From Sulfurovum sp. (lineage in GTDB: Bacteria; Campylobacterota; Campylobacteria; Campylobacterales; Sulfurovaceae), in contig DYTG01000092.1 in the NCBI GenBank assembly GCA_020726085.1, forward strand, positions 1 to 6,908: a DNA stretch of 6,908 bases, read 5' to 3'. Each line of letters starts with the position of its first letter. The stretch's first letter is position 1. Below are positions 1 through 6,908 of the stretch, one piece after another. Position numbers and translations under genes: made by a program. The notes under the pieces were generated by a model. That model had not been told where the DNA came from. It worked only from the letters and a program-made list of their open reading frames with translations, and made no database searches.

Positions 1-18
1 TACTCTACAAGGCAATTT

Positions 19-981
19 TTAGAGCCTTTGGGGCATATCCTCTTTAAAAGAGCGTTTACTTGCCTCTTGCAAAATCTCAATAGCTCCCAGTTCTATCATT
101 TTGGAAGCCAAATCAATTCCTAATGTTGCACACGCTTCTCTTTTGGCACTTAATTTTTGATGCAAGATATGCGTTCCATCGCTGTAGCCAATCATTGCTT
201 CGATAGTGACTTCATCGCCCTTAATAGTGGCATTAACGGCAACAGGTGCAGAACATCCCGCCTCAATTTTGGCTACAAAGTCTCGTTCAAGGCTCGAACA
301 CAAAAAGGTATCGGCATCGTTGAGTTGCATGGCAATTTGACGTGCTTTGGCGTTGGAGGAGACAATCTCAATGCCCAAAGCAGCTTGTCCCATGGGGGGT
401 ATCATTTGCGAAAGTGGGAGTTTTTGGTAGTAGGGTAGGTTTTTAATCAAATCAAGTCGTGCCACACCGATATAGGCCAAAATAATGGCATCGTACTCAC
501 CCTCGCTCAATTTTCGCAAACGAGTATTGACATTGCCACGCAAATCTTTGAGTCTCAAATCGGGTCGAATAGCCATAATTTGCATTCTTCGTCGTAGCGA
601 GGTAGTCCCTACAATAGCACCTTTGGGAAGCGATTCTAGGCTTGGGTAGTGGTGAGAGAGGAAAATATCGCTTTGGTCTTGACGTTTGGTAATGGCTACA
701 AGTTCTAATCCATCGGGAATATAGGTAGGTACATCTTTGAGTGAATGAACGGCTATATCGGCATTTCCTGCTAACATCTCATCTTCAAGCTCTTTGGTGA
801 AGTGTCCTTTTCCGCCAATGAGTGCCAAGGGACGATCCAAAATCTTGTCTCCTTGACTCGTAATTTCATTAAGTACCACTTCGATAGTAGGATCTATTGC
901 GACAATGGCATCTTTGATAAAATAGGCTTGCCAAAGAGCCAATGCACTCGCTCTCGTAGCTAGGGTTAATCTGTTTTTCAC
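19..981 (-). CDS. hemC: Hydroxymethylbilane synthase (porphobilinogen deaminase)
   Basis: This cytoplasmic enzyme of tetrapyrrole (heme) biosynthesis joins four porphobilinogen units into hydroxymethylbilane. The 320-residue protein has the usual length and appears complete. Family landmarks visible in order are the N-terminal ATRASALALWQ segment (residues 8-18), IGGKGHFTKELE (55-66), VHSLKDVP (78-85) with the catalytic aspartate at D83, GTTSLRR (125-131), RGNVNTRLRKL (148-158), and EAGCSAPVAV (240-249), whose C243 is the expected attachment site of the dipyrromethane cofactor. The start is a GTG; it places ATRxSxLAL at the family's normal distance from the N-terminus, and no ATG lies nearby upstream. 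A weak AAGAAG sits 5 bases before it. It follows the thiol oxidoreductase gene by 19 bases, and no promoter is evident in that gap, so it is probably cotranscribed. The stop is TAA at 19-21 and no terminator follows within the 18 remaining bases. The identification is firm. Confidence 0.98.
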   Translation of the reverse strand: MKNRLTLATRASALALWQAYFIKDAIVAIDPTIEVVLNEITSQGDKILDRPLALIGGKGHFTKELEDEMLAGNADIAVHSLKDVPTYIPDGLELVAITKRQDQSDIFLSHHYPSLESLPKGAIVGTTSLRRRMQIMAIRPDLRLKDLRGNVNTRLRKLSEGEYDAIILAYIGVARLDLIKNLPYYQKLPLSQMIPPMGQAALGIEIVSSNAKARQIAMQLNDADTFLCSSLERDFVAKIEAGCSAPVAVNATIKGDEVTIEAMIGYSDGTHILHQKLSAKREACATLGIDLASKMIELGAIEILQEASKRSFKEDMPQRL

Positions 982-1000
982 TAATGCTTCTTACAATAAA

Positions 1001-1837
1001 CTATTTTGTGGGAATAAATTTTTTATAACCGTCACGATTTTTGTCCCACTCTCCATCAATATAAATCGTAGGTGTTCCTGTAATCATCAATTTGTTTGCT
1101 CTTTGCGTATCAAATTCTATTGCGGTGGTTAAATTTTTATCTTCAAGTTGTGCTTTGGTAACCTCTAAGCCTGTTTGTTTTTTAATTTCAGGAATAATTT
1201 TATCCAAATTGGTCTCTTTGTAGTCAATTTTCATCGCATAAAACTTCTCAAACTCCGCAATTTTACCTTGTGATTGGGCAATGTGCATCGCTTTAGTCAA
1301 TGCATCTGAAACAGGATGCAATCTTAAAAGCGGCATATGGTAGTAGTAGAGTGCAAATGTCGAAGGGTTTGCTTTGAACGTTTTGAAAATATCGGATACC
1401 AATTCTTGACAAAAGGGGCATTGTGGGTCACTAAAGACTAAGATTTTGTGTTTAGCATCTTTATTGCCCATAAGTAAATGCGCATCATCGTAGTAGTCGC
1501 TAGGAACGATAGGGTGAATCTCATTGCGATAGTTTTTGCCATTTTTGTGATTCATAAGTACGGGAGTAATCAAATCTCCATTGACAAACATCATCTCGGG
1601 TATATCTATATCTTTACCCTCAACATTAATAGAGAGATTGGTTAGTAGCACATCCCACCCTTTGAGTTCGGGTATTTGTTTGGTTTCAACTATTTTAACT
1701 GAATTGACTTTAACGCTAGGATTTTTGACAACGTGTCGTTTGACATATTTGACAAGTTCCTTTTCGGTAAGAACGGCTGCACTAAGACTTACTGAGGCGA
1801 TCAGGGTCGCTGTTAATAACTTCGATATCAATGACAT
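1001..1837 (-). CDS. Secreted DsbC/DsbG-like thiol-disulfide oxidoreductase (thioredoxin fold)
   Basis: Numbering is from the third of three tandem ATG codons (278 residues); the first ATG, at 1843, would add two methionines. An AAGGAG site is 7 bases from the third ATG but only 1 base from the first, so the third is preferred. Residues 1-21 form a signal peptide (one lysine, a hydrophobic core, likely cleavage after SAA), which places the protein in the periplasm. Residues of about 22-115 are an N-terminal region. The thioredoxin-fold part begins near residue 130 with VFSDPQCPFC, holding the redox pair C140-P-F-C143, and ends with GTPTIYIDG, where P256 is the cis-proline preceded by threonine. 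C140 and C143 are the only cysteines. In known families Thr-cisPro is typical of DsbC/DsbG isomerases and Val-cisPro of DsbA oxidases, so an isomerase or reductase role is inferred; Helicobacter HP0231 is a possible relative. The start lies inside fxsA, and hemC follows. Confidence 0.9.
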   Translation of the reverse strand: MSLISKLLTATLIASVSLSAAVLTEKELVKYVKRHVVKNPSVKVNSVKIVETKQIPELKGWDVLLTNLSINVEGKDIDIPEMMFVNGDLITPVLMNHKNGKNYRNEIHPIVPSDYYDDAHLLMGNKDAKHKILVFSDPQCPFCQELVSDIFKTFKANPSTFALYYYHMPLLRLHPVSDALTKAMHIAQSQGKIAEFEKFYAMKIDYKETNLDKIIPEIKKQTGLEVTKAQLEDKNLTTAIEFDTQRANKLMITGTPTIYIDGEWDKNRDGYKKFIPTK

Positions 1838-2207
1838 CATCATACTCCTTTTTGGGGTTAAATTGATTGTTTGGTTTTATGGGGCTAATTTTAGCGACAA
1901 AGTGTAAATAGAGTGTATAGATAAGCAAAATTAATCCTAAGCTATCACTTAACACACCAGGCAGTATAAGCAAAAATGCACCGAAAACATAAGATATAGC
2001 ACTATCGTGAAAACGTTGGATGGTAAATTTTTGATTAAAGAGTTGGTCTGCACCGCTAAAGAGTGCGATATGGGAGTTTTGAATGAGGATAATACCCACA
2101 AGCATCGAACCCAATATCCACGCCAAAGAGTAACCAAAGCCAATGGCAATGCCAACTTTGATGGATAGAAACAACTCCAAAAACAACAAAGGAAAAAGCA
2201 AAATCAT
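1782..2207 (-). CDS. fxsA: FxsA-family inner membrane protein
   Basis: This is a 141-residue integral membrane protein. Hydrophobic segments lie at about residues 2-14, 18-43 and 72-104. The segment around residues 76-96, [20 protein letters not shown], matches the FxsA hallmark of a Pro-Gly pair followed by an aspartate and a glycine within a membrane span. A hydrophilic tail ends in DDVIDIEVI (123-131), which is also typical of the family. E. coli FxsA (suppressor of F exclusion) affects exclusion of phage T7 by the F plasmid when overproduced, but its normal function is not established, so none is asserted here. The ATG overlaps the proS stop as ATGA, implying translational coupling; the upstream GAGAAG is a weak ribosome binding site. 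The 3' end overlaps the next gene by 56 to 62 bases, and the last ten or so residues after the conserved tail are encoded there. Campylobacter carries a membrane protein gene in the same position between proS and hemC (recalled, not checked). Confidence 0.9.
   Translation of the reverse strand: MILLFPLLFLELFLSIKVGIAIGFGYSLAWILGSMLVGIILIQNSHIALFSGADQLFNQKFTIQRFHDSAISYVFGAFLLILPGVLSDSLGLILLIYTLYLHFVAKISPIKPNNQFNPKKEYDDVIDIEVINSDPDRLSKS
1845..1850 (-). promoter_or_regulatory. Ribosome binding site of the thiol oxidoreductase, inside fxsA
   Basis: AAGGAG on the minus strand is followed by T and then three ATG codons in tandem. Spacings to the first, second and third ATG are 1, 4 and 7 bases, so the third (1837-1835) is the best placed. 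In the fxsA frame the same bases encode Lys-Lys-Glu-Tyr-Asp-Asp just before its conserved tail. Confidence 0.8.
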
Positions 2208-3904
2208 CCAAGCTTCTCTTGCATTGTACTCACTGCACGTTCAAGCGATACTTCGATGGAGGTGAGGCTTTTTCGCTCGATAATCTCGACGACACCTTGT
2301 TCTAGTTTTTTGCCTACTACAATGGCGTAGGGGATACCAATGAGTTCAAAATCATTCATCTTGAAGCCAAAACGCTCTTTGGCACGATCATCCAAAAGGG
2401 TTTGAATGCCAACTTCTTTGAGGGCTTCGTAAATACGCTCTCCCGCTTCAAGCTCTTGATCTTTTTTGGCATTGGAGATAATGATATGGACATCGTATGG
2501 GGCAGACTCTTTGCTCCAAATGCAGCCTTTTTCATCGTGATGCTGCTCTATAATAGCCGCCACCAAACGACTCACTCCAATGCCATAAGTACCCATTACA
2601 AAAGGTTTCGATTTGCCATTGGCATCCAAAAACTCCGCTTTCATGGCACTCGAATACTTCGTACCCAGTTGAAAGATGTGACCCACCTCAATGCCTTTAG
2701 TATGGCTTAGTGTACCGCCGCAACAACTGCAACCATCCCCCTCTTGTACCGCTATCAAATCGGCGTAAAGCGTCTCATCGTTGGGCGTATCGATACCCAT
2801 TAGATGATAATTCACCTCATTAGCACCGCACACCATATTGGTCTCACAGTAGAGTTCTTTGTCAATTTTATAAAGCGTCCCATGAGGCAACCCCTCGATT
2901 CCAACATACCCCGCTTTGAGTCCAACCGCCTCAATCTCCTCATGAGTGGCATCCACGAGTTCTAGGGCATTTATGGCGTTACAGGCTTTGGTCTCTTCGA
3001 GTTCATCGTTGCCTCGCACAAAAAAGATGACGATTTGGGTTTGGGTCTCATATATCGCTTTTTTGATGACGGCTTTGATGGTTTGGTGAGCTTCAATGTT
3101 TAAAAATTTAGAAACCTCTTCTATGGTTGTGAGATTAGGAGTTTCAACTTTGCTTTTCTCTAGGGCTTGTTTATTGTATTGCTTTATTCCTCTTAAGGCT
3201 GCTTCGATATTGGCAGCATAGTCGCACCCATCGCATACCACAATCGTATCTTCACCGCTTTTTGCCAATACATGAAACTCTTTGCTCCCGCTTCCCCCAA
3301 TAGCTCCACTATCGGCATCAACAACTCTAAATTCCAATCCCAACCGTGTAAAGATTGTGCGATAGGTAGCCTCCATCAGGGCAAACTCACGCTGCATATC
3401 CTCGGTGCTATCGTGGAAAGAGTAGCCATCTTTCATCAAAAACTCTCGCCCTCTCAAGAGCCCAAAGCGTGGACGGGCTTCATCACGAAATTTGGTATGG
3501 ATTTGATAGAGATTGATAGGTAAATCTTTGTAGCTCGTGATGCGATTTTTGACCAATTTTACCATCGCCTCTTCATTAGTAGGGCTTAAGACGTAGTTGT
3601 TTTGTTTTCTATCTTTGATACGCAACATCTCCAATCCCATCTTAGAAGCTCTTCCACTCTCCTCCCACAGCTCCAAAGGCGTAATAAAACCCAACTGAAC
3701 CTCCAGACATCCTGCTCTATCGAGTTCCTCTTTGACAATAGCACGAATCTTGTCCAATACCCGTTTGCCCAAAGGCATAAAGTTGTAAAGTCCTGCTCCT
3801 TCTTGATTGATAAATCCTGCTTGAATAAGAAATTGATGTGAGGGCAGAGTCGCTTCAGCGGGTGTCTCTTTGGTAGTGGGTATAAAACTTTGCGAAAATT
3901 TCAA
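2204..3904 (-). CDS. proS: Prolyl-tRNA synthetase, bacterial type with INS editing domain
   Basis: This class II aminoacyl-tRNA synthetase charges tRNA-Pro in the cytoplasm. It has 566 residues, close to the roughly 570 of the bacterial type. The catalytic core shows the motif 1 region (about 36-70), motif 2 as [12 protein letters not shown] (137-148) followed by [12 protein letters not shown], and motif 3 as [13 protein letters not shown] (438-450). Between motifs 2 and 3 lies the YbaK-like insertion domain (about 235-390), which hydrolyses mischarged Ala-tRNA-Pro; K277 in TIKAVIKKA is a candidate for the conserved editing lysine. Cysteine pairs at C224/C227 and C392/C395 bracket this insertion and could bind zinc. 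The anticodon-binding domain follows from about residue 470. The start is TTG: the N-terminus [18 protein letters not shown] aligns with known ProRS from its first residue, the next methionine is residue 43, and a strong AAGGAG lies 6 bases upstream. The TTG overlaps the preceding small gene's stop as TTGA, and the 3' end overlaps fxsA as ATGA. Confidence 0.98.
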   Translation of the reverse strand: MKFSQSFIPTTKETPAEATLPSHQFLIQAGFINQEGAGLYNFMPLGKRVLDKIRAIVKEELDRAGCLEVQLGFITPLELWEESGRASKMGLEMLRIKDRKQNNYVLSPTNEEAMVKLVKNRITSYKDLPINLYQIHTKFRDEARPRFGLLRGREFLMKDGYSFHDSTEDMQREFALMEATYRTIFTRLGLEFRVVDADSGAIGGSGSKEFHVLAKSGEDTIVVCDGCDYAANIEAALRGIKQYNKQALEKSKVETPNLTTIEEVSKFLNIEAHQTIKAVIKKAIYETQTQIVIFFVRGNDELEETKACNAINALELVDATHEEIEAVGLKAGYVGIEGLPHGTLYKIDKELYCETNMVCGANEVNYHLMGIDTPNDETLYADLIAVQEGDGCSCCGGTLSHTKGIEVGHIFQLGTKYSSAMKAEFLDANGKSKPFVMGTYGIGVSRLVAAIIEQHHDEKGCIWSKESAPYDVHIIISNAKKDQELEAGERIYEALKEVGIQTLLDDRAKERFGFKMNDFELIGIPYAIVVGKKLEQGVVEIIERKSLTSIEVSLERAVSTMQEKLG

Positions 3905-4044
3905 TCTACACTCCTTAGTGTTTCGTTTTTTATTTGCTTTTTATAATAGGCTACTACGCCCAATCCAATACCAATTAGGGCGATGATAAAGACAATAGTA
4001 GCAACAATCACTTCATTATTGATGGGTTTTGATAACTCAAACAC
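3901..4044 (-). CDS. Small single-pass membrane protein, 47 residues, unknown function
   Basis: I do not recognise this gene. It is a complete 47-residue frame filling the space between ileS and proS. It begins with GTG inside the last codons of ileS (8-base overlap); the codon just before it in frame is a stop, so GTG is the earliest possible start, and AAGG lies 6 bases upstream. The protein starts [11 protein letters not shown], has one membrane span at about residues 12-34 with alternating glycines (G25, G27, G29), and ends in a lysine-rich tail from YYKKQIKN. The positive-inside rule suggests an outside N-terminus and a cytoplasmic C-terminus. Its TGA overlaps the proS TTG as TTGA, and its last codons contain the proS ribosome binding site, so its translation probably feeds proS. 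A coding role is supported by the full use of the gap, the membrane-like composition and the tight packing. Alternatively it could be a coupling leader whose product does not matter. Conservation was not tested. Confidence 0.72.
   Translation of the reverse strand: MFELSKPINNEVIVATIVFIIALIGIGLGVVAYYKKQIKNETLRSVD
3911..3916 (-). promoter_or_regulatory. Strong ribosome binding site deciding the TTG start of proS
   Basis: AAGGAG on the minus strand sits 6 bases upstream of the TTG at 3904, which is ideal spacing. It lies within the final codons of the small membrane protein gene. This site, together with the alignment of the ProRS N-terminus, is what justifies a TTG initiation codon here. Confidence 0.85.
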
Positions 4045-6793
4045 TCAAAACCTTATCGCATCTAGGACAGAGAGTCTCTTCGTGGCTACTTGCATAACGC
4101 CAACATCGTGGGCATTTGTGCAACGTGGCTTTGTTGATAGTGTAGACACTTTCACTAAAAGCAAAACTTCCCACGGTTTCACTCTTACTCTCTTTGGTAA
4201 TTGCCGAAACCATAAACCAATCCTCTAAATCTTTGGAATCTTTAATAGTAAGCGTCTCAATATCACCTGCAATCTCAAGTTCCAATGTCGATTTGATCAC
4301 TTTCTCTTTTTTGAGTCTATCCACCTCTTCGTAAAACTTCTCTCGTATGGCCATCATCACTTCACCGCTAAAGCTTGGCTCGATATGCGGGAGTGGCGTG
4401 TAAATCGTATCAAAAATAGAGTTTTTATCGCCTTTAAATACCTTTGGGGCGTATTCCATAATCTCATCGGCAGTATAGGTAAGAATAGGTGCAATAAGCC
4501 CTACCATCGCTTGAGAGATGAGCAACATTGCCGATTGAGCCGATTTTCGAGCCAATGCCTCTTTGTGTTCGCAATAGAGTCTATCTTTGCAAATATCCAT
4601 ATAGATACCGCTTAATTCATTGGTAAGGAAATTGTTAAGCAAAGCAAAACCACGCAAAAAGTCGTAGTTGTCAAAGTTGATTTTGACCTCTTCAAAGATA
4701 CTTTTAGCCTTGTTGAGTATCCATCTATCAATCTCACTATAGACATTGGATTCGACAACCGCTTCCAAACCGTCCATATTGGCCAACAAAAATCTAAAAG
4801 TATTGCGTATTTTTCGATACTGTTCGGCTGATTGTTTGAGGATATTATCGGATATTTTGAGGTCACTTTGATAATCGCTCAACGCTACCCAAAGACGTAA
4901 AATCTCCGAACCGTACTCTTTGATAACCTGCTGAGGCTCTACACCGTTGCCTAGAGATTTGCTCATCTTCATGCCCTTCTCATCGACGGTAAAGCCGTGT
5001 GTAAGAATCGCTTTGTAGGGAGCTTTGAATTGGGTGGCACTGGAGAGTTTAAGCGAACTTTGAAACCATCCACGATGTTGATCGCTTCCCTCAAGATAGA
5101 GATTGGCTGGATAGTTTCCTGCATCGTAATTGCGACTTTTGAGTACCGCATTCCACGTTGAACCGCTATCAAACCAAACATCCAAAATATCATCAACCTT
5201 TTCAAGCTCTTGGGCATTGTAACGGCTACCAGGGTAGAGCAACGCCTCAATAGGCATAGTGTACCACGCATCACATCCGTGTTGTTCAAAAATCATCGCC
5301 ACAAAATTGAGTACTTTTTCATCAAAAATGACCTCTTTGGTGCTTTTGAGCCTAAAAAAAGCGATGGGTACACCCCATGCTCTTTGGCGAGAGATACACC
5401 AATCGGGACTCTCATTGACCATGGCTTTGATACGATTGATGCCCCATTTGGGATAAAAAGTTGTCTTCTCAATCTCTTGCAATGAACGTTCTCGAAGCGT
5501 TTTGTTATCCTCTCCAAAAGGCTCATCCATAGCGATAAACCACTGTTTGGTAGCTCGATAGATGAGGGGTTTTTTGGTTCGCCAACAGTGAGGATAGGGG
5601 TGGACAAACTTGCTGTGTTTGAGCAAACTTTCACCCAATAACTCCAAAATAGGCTCATTGGCTTTGAAGATGTGCATCCCTACAAAATCGTGTGCATTGG
5701 GCAAAAGATGAAGCCCTACTATCGATTCATCGTAGCACCCTCTCTCATCGACAGGCATAATCACTTCCAGAGCGTTTTTGAGTCCTACGCGGTAGTCATC
5801 TTCGCCATGCCCAGGAGCAGTATGAACGCATCCGCTTCCTCCATCCATCAAAACATGTTCACCCAATACAATCCTAGAAACACGACCGTTGAGGGGATTG
5901 ATGGCTGCTAGATGTTCCATCTCTTTGGCACTAAAGTTACGCACAACATCACCGCTAAGTACCCCCTCTTGAAGCATCGTTTCGTAGCGTTTTTGAGCTA
6001 CAATGTGTCCATCATGGCTTAAAACATAGATTTCGTTTGGGTTGAGAGAGATACCTGTGTTGGAGGGAAGTGTCCACGGAGTCGTTGTCCAAATCACAAT
6101 CCCTGCCTTGCCCTCTATGCCGAGTCTATTTTTGGCCTCATTGCTAAGTTCAAAATGGACATAGATGGAGTGATCTTCTTTGTCTTGATACTCCACTTCG
6201 GCATCGGCGAGTGCCGTTTGAGCCGCCCATGACCAATAGATAGGTTTGCTTCGCTCTACAAGCAACCCTTTTTGAGCCACATCGCAAAGCGTTCTGTAAA
6301 TATTGGCTTCAAATTTAAAATCCATCGTCACATAGGGATTGTCCCAGTCGGCAATAACGCCTAGCTCCTTAAAGCCCTCTCTTTGAATATCAATAAATTT
6401 AGCAGCGTGTTGGCGACAAAGCTCACGAAATTGGGTTACGGGCATCGCCTCTTTTTTACTTTTGCCAATTTTCTCTTCGACTTTGTGTTCGATAGGCAAT
6501 CCATGACAATCCCAGCCTGGCGTAAAACGTACCGCCTTGCCTTGAAAATAGTTGTGTTTTACAATAATATCTTTGAGGATTTTATTGAGGGCATGACCGA
6601 TATGAATATCTCCATTGGCATAAGGAGGTCCATCGTGGAGCGTAAAGAGTTCGCACTCCTTACGATTGGTTTTCATTGCCTCATAAACTTTTTCATCAAA
6701 CCACTTTTTGTATCTTTTGGGCTCGTTGCTTGGCAGACTTCCACGCATAGGAAAATTAGTTTTTGGTAGTAAGAGCGTATCTTTATAATCCAT
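4037..6793 (-). CDS. ileS: Isoleucyl-tRNA synthetase
   Basis: This class I aminoacyl-tRNA synthetase charges tRNA-Ile in the cytoplasm and clears valine errors. It has 918 residues, a normal length. In order: the HIGH signature as [15 protein letters not shown] (61-75) after DGPPYANG; the CP1 editing domain (about 190-400) with the threonine-rich [11 protein letters not shown] (235-245) and [14 protein letters not shown] (321-334); [13 protein letters not shown] (465-477); [12 protein letters not shown] (569-580); the KMSKS loop at 609-613; and the helical anticodon-binding domain. The C-terminus keeps a zinc site with C894, C897, C909 and C912 (CPRCWRY and CPRC), as in bacterial IleRS of the E. 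coli type. The presence of this zinc tail suggests the common bacterial form rather than the eukaryote-like mupirocin-resistant form. The ATG is 9 bases from a TAAGG site and lies about 28 bases below a TATAAT promoter, making this the first gene of the unit. The stop overlaps the following small membrane protein gene by 8 bases. Confidence 0.98.
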   Translation of the reverse strand: MDYKDTLLLPKTNFPMRGSLPSNEPKRYKKWFDEKVYEAMKTNRKECELFTLHDGPPYANGDIHIGHALNKILKDIIVKHNYFQGKAVRFTPGWDCHGLPIEHKVEEKIGKSKKEAMPVTQFRELCRQHAAKFIDIQREGFKELGVIADWDNPYVTMDFKFEANIYRTLCDVAQKGLLVERSKPIYWSWAAQTALADAEVEYQDKEDHSIYVHFELSNEAKNRLGIEGKAGIVIWTTTPWTLPSNTGISLNPNEIYVLSHDGHIVAQKRYETMLQEGVLSGDVVRNFSAKEMEHLAAINPLNGRVSRIVLGEHVLMDGGSGCVHTAPGHGEDDYRVGLKNALEVIMPVDERGCYDESIVGLHLLPNAHDFVGMHIFKANEPILELLGESLLKHSKFVHPYPHCWRTKKPLIYRATKQWFIAMDEPFGEDNKTLRERSLQEIEKTTFYPKWGINRIKAMVNESPDWCISRQRAWGVPIAFFRLKSTKEVIFDEKVLNFVAMIFEQHGCDAWYTMPIEALLYPGSRYNAQELEKVDDILDVWFDSGSTWNAVLKSRNYDAGNYPANLYLEGSDQHRGWFQSSLKLSSATQFKAPYKAILTHGFTVDEKGMKMSKSLGNGVEPQQVIKEYGSEILRLWVALSDYQSDLKISDNILKQSAEQYRKIRNTFRFLLANMDGLEAVVESNVYSEIDRWILNKAKSIFEEVKINFDNYDFLRGFALLNNFLTNELSGIYMDICKDRLYCEHKEALARKSAQSAMLLISQAMVGLIAPILTYTADEIMEYAPKVFKGDKNSIFDTIYTPLPHIEPSFSGEVMMAIREKFYEEVDRLKKEKVIKSTLELEIAGDIETLTIKDSKDLEDWFMVSAITKESKSETVGSFAFSESVYTINKATLHKCPRCWRYASSHEETLCPRCDKVLSV
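4051..4054 (-). promoter_or_regulatory. Ribosome binding site for the small membrane protein gene
   Basis: AAGG on the minus strand lies 6 bases before the GTG at 4044 and is embedded in the last codons of ileS. Together with the 8-base overlap it suggests that ribosomes finishing ileS can restart here. The match is only four bases, so this is modest support for the start. Confidence 0.5.
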
Positions 6794-6828
6794 TATTGTT
6801 TACCTTAATCCATTGTAAAAATTTAGCG

Positions 6829-6834
6829 ATTATA
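6829..6834 (-). promoter_or_regulatory. -10 box of the probable ileS operon promoter
   Basis: On the minus strand the sequence reads TTTGGATATAATCGC, with a perfect TATAAT. Transcription would begin about 7 bases downstream, near position 6822, giving a leader of roughly 28 bases before the ileS ATG. At the usual 17-base spacing the -35 hexamer would be TCATAG, a poor match. A weak -35 with a strong -10 is common for the housekeeping sigma factor in Campylobacterota. The short leader leaves no room for a riboswitch or T-box. No other convincing promoter was seen at the gene junctions, though internal promoters inside coding sequence cannot be excluded. Confidence 0.65.
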
Positions 6835-6894
6835 TCCAAATCTACTTTAGCCTATGATGTATTAAACAACTACCAAATAAGAAATGTTAATAAT

Positions 6895-6906
6895 TTTAAT
6901 ATTAAA
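6895..6906. repeat. 12-base perfect palindrome upstream of the ileS promoter
   Basis: TTTAATATTAAA is its own reverse complement and sits about 60 bases above the -10 box, within a very AT-rich stretch (about 6860-6908). It could be an operator or part of an AT-rich upstream element, but such palindromes arise easily by chance in this composition. The window ends two bases later, so the gene it might serve on the far side is unseen. Confidence 0.3.
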
Positions 6907-6908
6907 TA

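Noticed and set aside
3..24. CTCTA / TAGAG inverted repeat around the hemC stop as a possible terminator
   Set aside because: The stem is only five pairs with a 12-base loop and no following T-run in the direction of transcription, so it does not qualify as a terminator.
1581..1907. 108-codon plus-strand frame spanning the fxsA / oxidoreductase junction
   Set aside because: It is antisense to two supported genes, has no recognisable domain, and its length is explained by the overlapping constraints on the other strand.
1949..2155. 68-codon minus-strand frame inside fxsA
   Set aside because: The fxsA frame carries the family hallmark across the same bases; the alternative frame has no supporting start context.
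5293..5658. 121-codon minus-strand frame inside ileS in another frame
   Set aside because: The real ileS frame is intact and conserved through this stretch, and the alternative translation is low complexity in character and unrecognisable.
6383..6769. 128-codon plus-strand open frame opposite the start of ileS
   Set aside because: It lies wholly antisense to the highly conserved HIGH-motif region of IleRS, resembles no known family and has no neighbouring plus-strand genes. It is a shadow of ileS codon usage.
6794..6828. Leader of ileS as a riboswitch, T-box or attenuator
   Set aside because: Only about 28 bases separate the predicted transcription start from the ATG, too short for any of these, and no hairpin is visible.
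1..6908. Search for mobile elements, CRISPR repeats, tRNA genes or a defence system
   Set aside because: The whole window is accounted for by six packed genes on one strand; no terminal inverted repeats, regularly spaced repeats, cloverleaf sequences or transposase motifs were seen.

Overview
The window looks like a stretch of core chromosome from a member of the Campylobacterota (formerly Epsilonproteobacteria). The evidence is the moderately AT-rich composition, protein sequences that read like that group's ProRS, IleRS, HemC and FxsA-type proteins, and a proS - FxsA-family membrane protein - hemC order that I recall from Campylobacter. Genus-level placement (for example a Sulfurimonas-, Sulfurovum- or Sulfurospirillum-like organism) is inference and was not tested by any search.

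All six genes lie on the minus strand and read from right to left as one compact transcription unit: ileS (isoleucyl-tRNA synthetase), an unlisted 47-residue single-pass membrane protein, proS (prolyl-tRNA synthetase), an FxsA-family membrane protein, a secreted DsbC/DsbG-like thiol-disulfide oxidoreductase, and hemC (hydroxymethylbilane synthase). The first five genes overlap one another by 8, 4, 4 and about 56 bases. Only the last junction, before hemC, has a gap (19 bases). A perfect TATAAT -10 box lies just upstream of ileS. No terminator is visible after hemC, so the unit probably continues beyond the left edge.

The operon mixes cytoplasmic translation enzymes (ileS, proS), a tetrapyrrole biosynthesis enzyme (hemC), two membrane proteins and a periplasmic redox protein. 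No direct biochemical link between them is evident. The pattern suggests a housekeeping cluster held together by translational coupling: three of the six genes use non-ATG starts (GTG, TTG, GTG).

I see no mobile element, CRISPR array, RNA gene or defence system. The points most worth a second look are the small membrane protein between ileS and proS, and the place where the end of fxsA also encodes the ribosome binding site, triple ATG and signal peptide of the oxidoreductase.
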